The notes: generated from the sequence alone by a model not told the origin. 64,000 bases of DNA from Nemophila menziesii (GCA_029959085.1 JARWIR010000005.1:50346850-50410849), one strand, 5' to 3'. Positions 34,802 to 47,712 are shown, numbered from the stretch's first letter. Numbers and translations: made by a program.

Positions 34802-37800
34802 CAATCAAAACGACTTGAATTCAAGATTAGATTAGCTTCACAATGTAAGAAGGAGAGGATCTTTACTCAGTTCACCAAGGAGGCTATAGATTGTTCATCG
34901 AACTTCACTAGTATCGAAAGATCCACTTAACTACTCTATATTGGCTCAATCACTTCTACATTACATAGCAAAGAATCAAAAGGTCTTTAAGGTTGTAATG
35001 TTGGCTTAGGGACAGTATGATAAGTATATTTGGATAATTTAGAGTGAGCTTTTGGCTCTCTCCTCACTATCCATCAACGGATTGCCCTAGAGCTTGAGCT
35101 ACTCTCATAAAACGTTTCTCACTCAACGCAATGATTTCCTTGATGCACTAATTTAGCATCCCAAATAACCCAATACTAAAGCATAAAGATGTTCACATAA
35201 AAAATCCACTTTGCCGGTCCAAATATATTCAATCTTTTCATATCAATTTTCTTTTTCTTTTGTATAGCTATGACTCTCTTTTTGATGTTGAGATATCATG
35301 CTATTTTTTTCATAATTTTTTTCCTTTCTTTTCATGCTTTTCAGCTTTTTTTCATTTACTATTACCCCGGAAAAGGGTTACAATATAATAAACTTGTGAA
35401 TCATAATCAATATATAGAACATAGCACAATTAATAAGCTCAAAAATCCCAACCCAATAATATTTCCCGTAATAGTGGACCCACAACCCAAAACTCAAGCT
35501 CTAAAACAATTGTCTATGCATCGCGATTCGAGTGCAGGTCACATGGAAAAGTCCTAAAATCTAAAGGGATATGGCTTACAATGTGGCTAATAAAAAGGCT
35601 TTAGAAAGGCTAGGAGGGGCTGATACGCATATAAAATATAATAAATGGCCAGTAAGCTAAAAGACAACAAGGGGCTTATGAAAGAACCGCCTTAATCACT
35701 TTCTAAGCTATGCAATTTCGTCATTCTCTTACCTTTAGCACGTTAATCAAATGGGTTTATCAACTAGCTCGGATCTCACGGCCTACACACCACTCATGGC
35801 TCCCTGAGATCGAACATACTTTCTATCGCATTGCTAACTAATCCTTTCTTTACTATCACTGTGTGTTTTCCTGCAAATACTTGAAGCATACAAAATAAAG
35901 CAGCTTATAAACATACTACTTTCTATCATTAACTTACTGAAATTATGCTTACAAACTATTAAGCACACTCTACTCTACATCTAATCCTTCTCTCAAAAAA
36001 TTTAATTTTTCCTAAAGAAACAATAAAACACAGAAAAATGGAGATGAGGGACAACGAATCCCCACACCCCCAACTCAAAAATGAGTCGTGTCCCCACGAC
36101 TCGAAAAAGACTCTATAAAAATTAAAATCTAACAAATATTGAAAGTACAGAAAGATGGTAGGGAAGAAAGAAAACATACTCTTCGAGGCTATTGCCTCGC
36201 ATGATCAATACCCAGAATAGGGTGCAACGCTTTCCTTGTATGTAAACTTCTAGTATCACCAATTTCGCTTTCCCTTACACCCTCTTATGCTCCATCCCAA
36301 TCAATCACACTCTAGAAATCTTCTTGTGTTTCGTCTATTCCAACTCTTTTTCTTGAATACTCTCTTATGTGAAGGTGTTCATCCAGGAATATATTGTTGT
36401 GGCAACAACTACTAGCGTCCCAAAAGATTTGCTCATCTTTGGTATAGGGATATCGATATGAAGAGGTTATGGTGTTTTCTCCTTGAAAGATGTAACTATT
36501 TTGATCTTTGATTTCACCACTGCATGCTTTAATCTACTTACTTGACCCGGTTTACCTTGTAGTTTATTACCGAACTAGTACCCATCTCAATTTGATTTAT
36601 TTAGGATCTTACCAATACCTTGCTTTGATACTTCATCTCCCTTAACACTTGATAATATCTCTATTCTTTCCATCATCACTTTTGACTCACAACTCAAAGG
36701 TATAAAAACTTTTGAACTACCTTTTGATTATAGACAGATAAGGTGTTATTTGGGTTAGGTTAGGTGTAAGGATGATAATTCTCTATGTGGATATGATGAA
36801 CTCTTGCTGGGATAATATGGGTTTAAGGAATTATGGAAGCAGATTTTGAAATTCTTGGATTCTAGGTGTTTAGGAATTAATTGGGTATTTGATTCTTGTG
36901 TGTAGGAAGGTAGGGAAGGATTTGGATATGAATCTATGGTGCATTGGTGGTGTATTGATGTGAGGTGGAGGTTATGTAAAGTTTCAATGGAGTTTGGGAG
37001 TTTTGGGGAAGAAAGAGGCTTAAGGTTTTGAATTAAAAGTGATATATAAGCTAACCTCTTCTCTTTCTTCTTTGCTGGCAACTTATGCGGTGCACCTCAT
37101 GACACTACTTGATTTCGATTTTTTATTTTATCTCCAAACCAGGTTTTCTCTACTCCATTCGATAGGTCCCGAAAAAATATGCAATTTAGACTCGAGAAAA
37201 AGTGAATTCCGATACCCGAGCGCAAAGTTATGCCAGTTTGAAGTTTTGATCAATTTTTACCACTGATAGGTGCGGCGCACCGCTAATAACTATGGTGTAC
37301 CGCAAAATACTTCTGTCCAACCCTTTTTAACTTCGAAAATTTTCTATTTTTTCAGCCCAAAATCGAACCTTTGCATACCTACACATAAAAAACACTTATA
37401 CCTTCCTTATTACTGCAATATGCCCTCAAAAACACATAAACTAACTAATCTAAACAAAAAGAAAAAACATAAAATCATAAATGTTGTTGGATGTCTCCCA
37501 GAAAGGACTTTTGCTTAACGTATTTTAAAGTTCGACGTGTTACCTTGATCATCTCATGAAATTTTCCAGGTTTTGTGAAACCTTATTGATGGAGTCTTCT
37601 TGCGGATTATGCATGGATCAGAGTGGATCTTGAACTTAATGGGCTCGAACCTTCTTGATATAAATTTTGACATCGGACACCATGAATACTTGTATTGCTT
37701 GTTGAGTAATAGTTCTCCATACCTAGAAACCTGAAAAGAGACTAAAAGGGATAGCGCGTAAAACTAAAAACAAGTAAACACTTCTACACCAAATAAACAC

Positions 37801-37823
37801 AAATAGACTAACTTAAAGATAAA
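34802..37823 (-). other. Internal region of element B (no gag or pol)
   Basis: AT-rich DNA homologous to the 3' regions of I, C, D and F. It includes an internal hairpin at 36083-36102 (perfect GAGTCGTG/CACGACTC stem), a reduced palindrome patch at 37268-37308 (GGTGCGGCGCACCGC, GGTGTACCGC), and the post-coding block at 37490-37545. Only about 280 bases separate that block from the primer site, so gag and protease are gone. Confidence 0.7.
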
Positions 37824-37841
37824 TCCCCGGCAGCGGCGCCA
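37824..37841 (-). other. Primer binding site of element B (tRNA-Asp type)
   Basis: Identical to the site of element I (TCCCCGGCAGCGGCGCCA), six bases from the LTR. Confidence 0.85.
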
Positions 37842-37847
37842 AAAACT

Positions 37848-39405
37848 CGGTGGGGGTAAAGGTGTGATAAATATATAAATAAATGAAGATAATTATAAGG
37901 GACACGTCCTTGACTACCACGAGAAACTCACTGCAAGTATTTCAGATCGTTTGCAAGTTTAGTTGATAATAAATGTTCGTTCCCAGGGATTTAATTTGTT
38001 AGATCTACTTGTATTCAATAAACGTAGATGAATTTAGATGTTTAGATTAAAAATTAATGAAATGAATAATTATCTGATGTGAAATAATAAAAAAGAATCC
38101 AGATAAATAAATATGAATGTAAGTCAGATAAATTAGGGTTACTAATATGAGCCTATCTTACTAAGTTGTTATTCTAATCTTAAGGGTGAATTGAGCATTA
38201 TATATTAACCGAGATTCTAAATACTTCCTAACCCCCGTCAGGGTGGACTTAGGAGCAACCTCTCCACTACCAAGGGACTTGGGTAAGGGGACCCTAAGTA
38301 ATGATCGATGGTTAAATCAAACATTTATGGCTATCTAGTTAGGCAAGCCCGTCAGGATCACTACCGCACAATAGACGATTATGTGGTGTTGTCAATAATT
38401 GAATCCCCCTTTCGGGTGTTAACTCAATTACTAAAGATAGTCCTATGATTGGCCAAATCTAGGGATGGAAACAATAGGTCAAAGCACATAATACAAATAT
38501 ACGCCAAGCTCAAATCAATCAAAATAACAAATAGTATTATGGAATTTAAAACAAAATAATACCCAAATAATTAAAAGTAAAACTTACAGTATAAAAGCTT
38601 AGAAATATGGTGAAGCCACAAATCTATAGCTAATTACCCTAAATATAGAGAAGAAGAGGAGTTTGTCACTCTCCAACTTCTTGTTTCTTGTCTTCCTTTA
38701 CAGGCCAGCTTGCTTCTTGGATGATAAACTTGATACTAAAAATTAATATTCAAGTAAAGACTAATATATGGCGTAGAACTGAGCAAGGACATGTTTACAA
38801 ATGTTTAAATGGTGTATTTATAAGAGTCTATGAAGCCCTAACACGTTTTCTTGGAGTGGAAGACAAGTAATTGGACTTCTAGCCCAACTCTAATTCGTAA
38901 CTCTAAAATATAGAAAAGGTAATAACTATTGTTGTTTTGTTTTGGTTGTAACTCCTTCAACACTGCTTCGATTGACGCGTTCTTTATATCGAAACTGATC
39001 GTCTCGGAAAGCTATACACCTTTGCATCAGACTATTCTTCCAAATTTTCAGCAAATCTTGAGTTATGATCACTTTTGTGGACGTAGCTGGTGAAATTTAG
39101 ATTTATTTGGCAACTTTATCTTTCCATACTTATCTTTTCCTTCCTTTATCTCCAATTTCCATCCTTATCTTCTTTACTTTATCTCTTGGAATTGATTTGA
39201 CATTTAATTAATTACCATATATCTTTAAAACTTCACAATTAACAAACAATTAAACCCAATATGCTCTAAAATAATAATAAATCAAATCAAGACAAGATAT
39301 AAGAAAATACAATAATAGACATAAAAACCGCGTAAATGACTTCCAATAATCCTAAAAATGATGTCTCCAACTAAGATTAAATCATCACAAATGGGGGAGA
39401 CATCA
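37848..39405 (-). repeat. 5' LTR of element B
   Basis: It runs CGGTGGGGGT (first T changed to C) to GACATCA, 1558 bp. It is the same family as 24267-25836. Confidence 0.85.
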
Positions 39406-40010
39406 TTTTTCCAACTGAGAATCAATTATGCAAGAAGTCATCGATATTGGAGACCACCTAATGGAACCAAAGGAGTACAATCTTAACTCATCCAGGCTAA
39501 TCAGACAGTCACAACTTGGGTTGTTCAACCCTTAACCAAACAAAGAATTCCTTGAGTGAACGGCAAACACACAAGAATTCCCTTGACAGACTCAAATGAA
39601 CTGAAACACCAGGTCAAGAGTGAATCACCACCAACACCTAGTCGAATTAACCTGCAAAGATTAAAATAGTGTCGTACAAAAGTAATAAAATAGCCCAGCA
39701 CAACACGCAAAACACTATAGCTAACTTTTCGAATTACAGATTCCTACCCATAAAGTAACGGCCGCGAAACCAGCGTAAGAAAGGCGTAAAGAGGAACCAA
39801 TCCGCGAATCCAAAATTTCTGGGCCCATTAAGCCCAATAAACCGCCGAACACCCAAAATGAAGGCTTCGAAACTCTATACCTAACCTTCACTTCCTCACT
39901 AAAGATTTGCGACTACCGTCTAACGAAATTACCAAAGAAACGTAACTGATTAGTCCTGTAGAAATAATTTTGGGATAAGGAATTACCCTTAGAAAACCTA
40001 ATATATCATT
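39406..40010 (-). mobile_element. Fragment of a LINE 3' tail
   Basis: The minus-strand frame at 39525-39710 contains GGDSLLTW and ILVCLPFTQG, matching GDSLWF and GCLPFTR in the long frame of the LINE tail at 59625-61080. On the plus strand, AGTGAACGGCAAACAC and GTGAATCACCA words are shared by both places. Neither poly(A) nor a target duplication is seen here. Confidence 0.5.
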
Positions 40011-40019
40011 TTTTTTTCT

Positions 40020-40397
40020 TTGTATCACCCTTATAGCCTTACTCCTGAAAGGAAGTATGTGAATAGCGCATTAGAAGGAGAATGTTGGGCTCTTTTGTTA
40101 GCTATGAGGAAAGCGGCTAGTCTCAAATTACGGAATAGTTCCTTCTATTCCGATAACCTTGAATTAGTTCAAGGTATCTCCAGGAGCACAGGACTTCATT
40201 GGCAAGTGTACCCTTTTGTTGCCGAAATGAGGAACTGGCTATCGATTTTTCCTATATGGGAAATCCAGCATATTAAAAGAGAATTTAATTCCGTTGCCGA
40301 TGCTTTAGCGAAGTGCACAAGGGAAGGGAAGAATCTTAAAGATTGGAAAGATCACTCTTTATTTAGTTCTAGTAGATTTTTTCATGATATTATGTAA
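40020..40397 (+). pseudogene. RNase H-like (RVT_3-type) domain fragment
   Basis: Seen: 125 codons with EGECWALLLAMRKA (acidic residue and following helix), FYSDNLELVQGI (second acidic site) and HIKREFNSVADALAKC (closing helix). The first strand with its catalytic Asp is missing. Such domains end plant LINE ORF2 proteins and also occur as short orphan genes. It ends naturally (RFFHDIM, stop) and an A run follows at 40419. No promoter or intron is evident. It is probably a LINE- or retrocopy-derived fragment, and function is unlikely. Confidence 0.65.
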
Positions 40398-40399
40398 TT

Positions 40400-41054
40400 G
40401 TTAATTTGCATTATTGAAAAAAAAAAAAAATCCTTTTTGTTTGAGGGATAAGTAATAATTTTTTTAAATCAAATATTAAGTAATAAAATCGGCCAAAATA
40501 CCGGGGAAGAATGTTTCCAGGAAAAAAAATTAATACGTGACATTTTTGTTTTGTTAATAGAAAATCTGTTGGATTTCATTGCTCGAGGAAATCTTGAACA
40601 AGAAGAAAGGCAAAAGCCCAATATCTTTAATTTGCCCGTGATAACAGTCTTTGAATAATCATAAAATAATTTATAGAAACAAATTTGAACAGTTGTTTGC
40701 ATCGGGAAAGAGAAGAATTGCCTCACATCATCAGATTCTTTCGGCTAAATGTTGCCAGGAATGGAAACACTGACATTCTTGGTGATTTGATCCCATTACT
40801 TGATAATAATGTTGATAAAGCAGTAAAATATTATTGTATTGCTTGGTGTTCAAATAAAATAGCTGGTCTGTACATGGCTCAATGTGTACGTACAAATCAG
40901 AATGCTAAGAGATTTTATTGTTATAAAAATTTACTTTAGAATTTCATGAGACATTTTTTTTTGTCGAATAATTTCATGAGACATCAGTATAACAAAAACC
41001 CCAAAAGATATCATTAAAAATTTAATAAAGTAAAGTGAAATTTTATGTGAATAT
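40400..41054. other. Unassigned interval
   Basis: It contains one 84-codon open frame (40685-40939, plus strand) that I do not recognise and an imperfect repeat ATTTCATGAGACAT near 40942 and 40969. There is no support for a gene. Confidence 0.35.
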
Positions 41055-43085
41055 CTTATATTTTAATTGGGTTATTAGAGATGCTAAACTGCATATCAAA
41101 GAATTCATTGGGTTGAGTGAAAAACGTTTTATGAGAGTAACCCAAGCTCTAGGGCGATTCGTTGATGGCTAGTGAGGAGAGAGCCAAAAGCTCACTCTAA
41201 ATTATCCAAATATATTATCATACCGTCCCTAAGCCTAAATTACAACCTTAAAGACCTTTTGATTCTTTGCTATGTAATTGAGAAGTGATTAAGCCATTCT
41301 TACATTGCGAAACTAATCTGATCTTGAATTCAAGCTGTGTTGACTATGGATATGAGAAGTGTACAGGTATGTAGTTTGTGAATATTATTGCATGAAATTT
41401 TATGAGTTGTTGCTTTATGTTTATTCTATATATTCTGCTATATTCTTCCCATTGTGTTGAAAATCTCATAAGTGTGTATTTATAGACTTCCCTTTGTTTT
41501 TATCTTTATTGTACCGGGACGATACAACTTTGAGTTGGGGGTCTTGATGACTCCTCATTTGTGATAGATTTATATTAAGATGAGACATCATTTTTAGTGA
41601 TTTAGAAGTCATAATAGTCTATTTTCTTGAGAAATAGTGCACTTTCCTATTTTAAGTCTTGATTTAGTAAAATAATATTTTTAGAGCATATTGGGTTAAA
41701 TTATTTATTTAGTATGAAGTTTTAAAGATAATTATGGAGATTAATTAGAGTCCAAGTCAAAGACTACAAGATATGGAAAGAGATAAGCATGGAAATTGGA
41801 GATAAGGACACAAAAGCTAAAAACATGGAAAAGGAAAAACTGCCTTAATCCTGAATTTCTGCACCTACGACCACAAATCAGCTTATATATTGAAAACGGT
41901 GTGGAATTTGGAGAAATGGTCAAGAGCAAAGTTGAAGATATTTCCGAGACGATGAATTTGATATAATCATACGCATCAAACGGACAAGTATTGAAACTGT
42001 TAGGACCAAAAGAAAAACAGGCATGATTTCATGTTTTTAGGGTTTCGAATTTGAGTTGGACTTGGAGTCCATTACTTAACCTCTCCTTCAAGAAAACGAA
42101 TTAGGTCTTCTAAACACCTATAAATACACCCTTATATCACTTATAAATCATCCTTGCCTCATAGTAATTAGTTCTTAAGGTTTTATTCTTTCAAGTTATT
42201 GTAGAGAGCAAGATGATGTCTTTATTTATTTCTTTTAGTTTATTTCCTTCAGGTATGAACTAAACTTCCCATAGCTTGGGTTTTGCATCATGTATAATCT
42301 ATGAATTCTAATTTCTTTCTATCTAAATTTCTTTGGGAATTACATGTTTTAATCTTATATTAGCTGCTTACCTTTATATTTGTTTATGTGTTTTAATTTA
42401 ATGACTTTTTTCCTTGCTAGTGCACGAGTATAGATTACCTTAATAGTAGTTAGATGATCACCTTAGGTGGGTGTCTAATTATTGAAACACCACATAACGT
42501 CTAGTGTCGATATTGGTCCTGACAACACTAATTCTAACTAGATAGTCATTAGGGTATAATTTAATCACTATCACCATGTATGGAAATTGATTGCTTAGGA
42601 CCTTAGTAGCGTTTGATAACCCTATTTGAACCAGCCTCGTGGTGTGTCCGTAGCCCTCTTAGTCGCTCTCAAGGTCTAAGGTATGGGAATTTAGAATCCT
42701 GACTAAGTATACAAGAGCTAATTATCTCCCTTATTAACTAGGTCTAATAGAAAGAATTAGAAGGATTAGTGCATACTAGCAAAACCTAAGCTATACTTCT
42801 CATCTCATATTCTTCATATTTATTTTATTGTCTTTTATTTTCTTAGTGTAATTAATTAATCTCAAAATTTATTCCTTTTATTTTCTGTCTTTTAATTAAC
42901 TATTGCTTACTCGTTGTTGCTACCCATTCAACTAGCACACTAAGTCCCTGAGAACGAACTCAACTTATTAACTAAAACTTGCATACGTCCTATAATACTT
43001 GCAGTACTGTGCCTGTCTAGGGTGAGAGTGCGTAGTTTTCTTGACTTATATTTATCTTATTTTTATCACACCCTAGGCGACACCA
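41055..43085 (+). mobile_element. Element F: 3' end of a B-family element, 5'-truncated
   Basis: Seen: internal 3' DNA from about 41055 matches element B's internal region in reverse. It is followed by a GGA-loop hairpin (41511-41525), a polypurine tract TTTGAGTTGGGGGTCT (41529-41544) and an LTR (41545-43085, TGATGAC to GACACCA). It is the only Athila-like copy with its internal part on the plus strand. Everything upstream of the 3' region is missing. Confidence 0.75.
41545..43085 (+). repeat. 3' LTR of element F
   Basis: About 1.54 kb, with a TATAAATACACCC box near 42118 and ending CCCTAGGCGACACCA. Confidence 0.75.
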
Positions 43086-44034
43086 ACTTACCACTAATTA
43101 TGACAAGGACTTAAATGTAATTCTAAAGAAAAAACGAGATGTTGTTGCTGATCGGGATTCAGAGATACACCCCAAGTCTCCTGCGAGTTAGTAGGTTGCA
43201 ATTTAATACTAGGAGTTTCTTCCAAATGAACTAAAAATATTAACAAACGATTAAAACTAGTCTACCCTCACACGATTGCTTAGTTAATGTAGCTCTTCCG
43301 AGTCCTCAACTCCAAAAGGCATAACTTATCCTAGATCCACTACCAAATACCCCTTCCGGGAGTAATCTAATAACTAACTAATACAAATTATGTGCGCATA
43401 ATATGAGAAAAGCATGAAGATGAAAAAGACAACAATCCCTAGTTTATTTACATAAAACCCCAAATTCAAACAAATTCAATCCAAAACATAAACCATGGTT
43501 CATTTTCAAGCATCCCAAGCTACTAAAAAATTAAGTTGTAAAGAAATAAAATAAAATAAAATATAGTGTGGTCATGATTAAACCAAGAAATAAGAAAGTG
43601 AAGAATTACACTAATTCTAGGAAGGAAAGTGAAATTAAGGTTTTGTAGATCTACTCATTGCTTCTTTTTCTTCCTCTAAATCTTCAAAATATGATAAGTG
43701 AAAGTTTTGTTGATTAAAACATGTATTTTAGACTCAGAAAACGTCTTAGCTCAGTTGGGCCAACTTAAGTGAGTCAAAAGTGGTACAATGGACTCTAAAT
43801 TCGAACAACTTTGGATCTTGTTAGTATAATATCTAGAACCTCTTCAATGCAACTCCAAATAAATAAATGTTTCTTCTCACGCGATCTACACTCTAATAGG
43901 TACCTTGAGATCGGTGGTAATGATCAAAATCTTCACCAATAGTGAATTATGTTCTTCAACAGTCGATGGAAATTTTTTTCCAACAATTCTTGTGGAGTTT
44001 TTCATGGACTTCTTGGCTCATTTGTGACTTGATT

Positions 44035-45528
44035 TGGGGTTTGCCGTCTCCAAAGGTGTGATAAAATAATGCAAGAAAATTGCGAACCTCTAGAAAACAA
44101 GATTAACTTTCTGCAAATGTACAAATCGTCTGTAATTAATAAGCAAGTAAATCGAGTATTGTTCTCAGGAATAGAAAGGTGCATTCTAAAATAGTGTTCT
44201 TATAAAGTGTAATAGGCAAAATTGCTAAATTAATTACGCTAAGGATAAACAAATATTTGTTTGGTTTTTGGTTTTAAAACTAGAATCAAATAATGATTAT
44301 TAACTAAGACTTGAACTAAAAACAAAAAAGTAAATAAAGGAGGAAGATATGAGTGTATAGCTCGAGAACTCCCAAGTAATCTGCACTAGTCTTGATCTTA
44401 CGTTTTATTGCTTAAGGGAGAATTGTGGAAACATGTAACATTTGTGATTCTAAATTTCTCCAAACTCCCGTCATGGTAGTTTAGGAGGCAACATCAATAC
44501 TATTAGGGGACTTGGGTAAAGGACCGTGTGCAATGATCGGTGGTTAATTCTAACCCTATTGACTATCTAGTTAGGCAAGTCTGCCAAAATCACTATCACA
44601 CACTAGACGACTATGTATCGTTTTAAATAATTGAACACCCCATTAGGGTGAAAATCCTAATTACTAAAGGGGAAGCCCTATACTTGCATATAGCAAGGAC
44701 TACAAATATATGGTAAATACTTAATGCAGAGCAATAAAATTCACAACTTATTCAAAGGTAATCTCCCAAATTCAATAAATGCATACGTACATAAATAATT
44801 ATTGTTCTCAAGATATAATTAAGTAGTTCATACTAAAATAAATAAAACTAGCAATTAAAAGTACAATATTCATGTTCAAAAGGTAAAACAAAATAAAGTT
44901 ATTTTATTAATTGCTGAAAAACAATGAACAATTGAGGTGGAATGAGATGAACCGCTTCCAGATTCCTTCTTCTCATCTTCTCTCTTGCTCTAGGTGATTT
45001 TTCTCTCTAAAACTGATTAAAGACTAACCTAAAAACGTTTTACTAAAGAAGGGGATTGTTCGAACCATGGCAGCGGCAATTAACATAACTTTGCATTTGA
45101 CCTCCAAATTGTTAACCATTAAATTCTACATGTTCCTGACTTCAAATCCTATCTAGTTATTAAATAGATCCTCCAAAACCCTTGTCAATCTTGTGTGGCA
45201 CCTCAAAAAATCCACTTTCCAAAACTGGTCGGCACATGCTTTCACTTTCTAAAAGTGGTCGAATCTTCCTTTTTTTCCATAACTAAGGGGTAATCTTGAT
45301 TTTTTCACTTCTTATTATCATCTCGGAGTATCTTCGCATCCAAGTACCTAAGAGACAGACACTTAACACACAAATTACGCAATTTTTTTAGAATTAGTAT
45401 AAATACAAAAACTAGACAAGAATGTGTAAAACATCAATATATGAGGGAAATACCTCAACTAAGTTCTAAAGACCCCTAATAGTGATGTCTCGTGACTAAA
45501 TTAATCTATCACATAAATTGAAACATCC
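44035..45528 (-). repeat. LTR E (solo or truncated) lodged in element D's LTR
   Basis: It runs TGGGGTTTGCCGTCTCC with the family's GTGTGATAAAAT to GAAACATCC, about 1.49 kb. Sequences on both sides (CATGGACTTCTTGGCTCA and TAGACTTCTTGGCTTCA) belong to another LTR. No 5-bp target duplication is found, so an insertion followed by decay or a rearrangement are both possible. Confidence 0.6.
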
Positions 45529-46295
45529 GGAGTCTTCTTAGATTTTAGACTTCTTGGCTTCATCTTGGGATCTAATATCATCCATGTACTTAGGAGCTTC
45601 ACACTTAACACATAAATTACCTAAAAAATGCTCCAAACACATAATAATACATGAATACTCCACTAAATAAATACATGTCAAATAAAAGGGATAAATCCCA
45701 TATTTAAGCACTAAGTCCCTATAATACGATATCTTAAAAGTACATTAATCTTCACAGATGGTTAGACATCAAGATCCCCAACTCAATGTTTTTCCTTCCC
45801 GACAAAATAATCACTAAACTAGGGTCCCAAAATGAATAAAATCCATAGGGAGAAGCATGTAATAATTCGAAGAAAACAATATACAAAAATATCATAAGGT
45901 CCTAGTCAAGAATAATCCACATAATAAACTATCATATATATAATCAACATGTTAAAATTCCAATAAATATTAATTTAGCAATGCACAAAGGCGAGTTAAA
46001 ATACTTAACTTGAAGTGGTGGGTATGGTGTGATAATTGATCCTTCCATGACATGTAGTGGCGTACTTACTTACTTACTTACTTCCTTTCCGCTCATTTAT
46101 CATTCCATCACATAAACAGAGTCTTTTCGGTTAAAGCGTAGGCTTAGGGTAGGTATGATATATCTTTGGAGTGTAAAGTGAGATTTTGGCCCTCTTCTTA
46201 GTAACCAAACAACTAATTGCCTAAGAACTTGAGTTACACACATAAAATATACCCACCCCCAACTCAAAAGGGAGTCGTGTCCCCACCTCAAAACG

Positions 46296-46315
46296 GAGTC
46301 GTGTCCCCACGACTC
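46296..46315 (-). other. GGA-loop hairpin, internal copy, element D
   Basis: The sense strand is GAGTCGTGGGGACACGACTC, a perfect stem. Half of it plus the adjoining tract is duplicated at 46271-46290. Confidence 0.6.
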
Positions 46316-46373
46316 GAAAAAGACTAAATAAACCAATTAAATTTAAACTAAACTAAACTAATGCATTAAGAAA

Positions 46374-46830
46374 TTAAGGAGAAGGATTAACACATGGTAC
46401 TTTGCCATAAAGCATCCTTTGCCGTTCCTCTTCTAAAGGAGAATCATTATCTATATCCAATACTTCTGCTACTTTGTTCATCACATAATCCACCCTCAAA
46501 ATGTCCATCCAGCAGTAATTGAAACTATATTTTAATCTATCTACCTTTTCCATCAATGTAACTTCCCATGCTGGTGGTGTGGATACACTTTTAGATTTGT
46601 CATTAAGATTTGAAGATGAACCTTGATCTTGGATTGGTCTTTTCTTTAGGCCTCGCTAGTATACTCATTCTCTTTGTCTTTTTTCGTAGTGGTTGTGCTG
46701 TTGCCTCGAGCTTTGACTTCTTTTCAATTGGCTCATCAAGATCAATTAACTTTTTTCTTGTGTAGCTCCGGGTAATTTCTTGTTCTTCCCTAAGATTAAA
46801 CACTTTCTCTTGTAATTCAGCACCCGTTCT
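46374..46830 (-). pseudogene. Conserved downstream reading frame, element D copy
   Basis: Seen: ELQEKVFNLREEQEITRSYT, LIDLDEPIEKKSKLEAT, TNPRSRFIFKS, then after a shift CWMDILRVDYVMNKV and DIDNDSPLEEERQRM. It is about 140-150 residues, highly charged, and could be helical. Element C has the same frame at 20545-21015 with many shared residues, while bases between the shared words differ more. I do not recognise it. It is not an env-like protein by any feature I can see. Confidence 0.55.
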
Positions 46831-47219
46831 GTTAGTAATCTTTGTTTAACCCACAACTCAAGTTGCACCAAGTATAGAATAAAGTTATGAAAGATTCGTG
46901 TGGCTTGAGGTTCTTGTTTGAATTAATGATTATCAATGGTGGAAGAGGAAATACTTGATTTGTATTGGAAGAAATCTTGAAAACTTGATGATCTTTGGTG
47001 TTTTGTGGTGTTGTGTACTTGTGTAATATATTTGATGAAGAATATGTGTTTATGGAATATGGAGGAAAATTTGATGATGTTGTGTTTGTTTGAAGGTTTA
47101 ATCAAGCTTCAAGGTGTATTTATAGGGTTTGGGTCTGAAAATTTCGTGTTGATTAGGTTGGAAGAGGCTAGGGTTAACTCTTGTAAGGTAAGAATCCAAT
47201 TAGGAATCAAATTCCTCTT

Positions 47220-47560
47220 CAAAACCGCCCCACTACAGTGTACCGCAGCTGACGTCATGCACCTGTGGCACGGTCTTCCACGTTTGACGAAATGGTCTTG
47301 ACACATGTGCTTACGGCATTGGACGTGATCTGTTGACCGTTGTGAAGGTTTCTTGATTGCGCGGTGCACCGGACGGGTCATGCGGTGTACCATATGAATG
47401 TTATGTTTCCGGAATGTTTCCACGGTCTCGCGCATTTTGATGACATATTTACCTATACTCCTTCTCGAAAAAGCACCCAATTCATACACCGTTGTAACGG
47501 TTTTCCTCCGGTGCACCGCAGCTAGGGTGCCGTATACCGCACCAAGCTGCTGGTTGGCAC
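47220..47560. repeat. GTGTACCGC palindrome array, element D
   Basis: CAGTGTACCGCAG, GCGGTGCACCGGACG, TGCGGTGTACCA, CCGGTGCACCGCAG and GCCGTATACCGC occur at 47237-47545. It is closely related to the array in element C. Confidence 0.6.
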
Positions 47561-47712
47561 AATTTTTCCTTCTTTTTGACCCCAAACTCATTTCCTGCAC
47601 AATAGCACAATACCTTTCTCTCCTATTAGCTTGTAAACACATTAAAAATATACACTAACTTAGAATTATACACTACAAAACATAAAACTAACTAAAAAGC
47701 ATTTAAAACAAG

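Larger units (their letters stand above)
24267..39405 (-). mobile_element. Element B: non-autonomous Athila-like element with element I nested
   Basis: Seen: two LTRs of the same family (24267-25836 and 37848-39405) that differ by several percent. A tRNA-Asp-type primer site lies at 37824-37841 and a polypurine tract at 25837-25850. Between them, after removing nested element I, is about 3.2 kb without gag or pol. The post-coding block, palindromes and internal hairpin are all present. Odd: the left flank is in element C's reverse transcriptase (CTTCT) but the right flank is LINE-tail DNA (TTTTT), and there is no target duplication. Inference: the two LTRs may come from two insertions joined by recombination or deletion. 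Confidence 0.75.

Noticed and set aside
40685..40939. 84-codon frame near the RNase H-like fragment
   Set aside because: I recognise no family, and there is no start context or neighbouring exon to support it.
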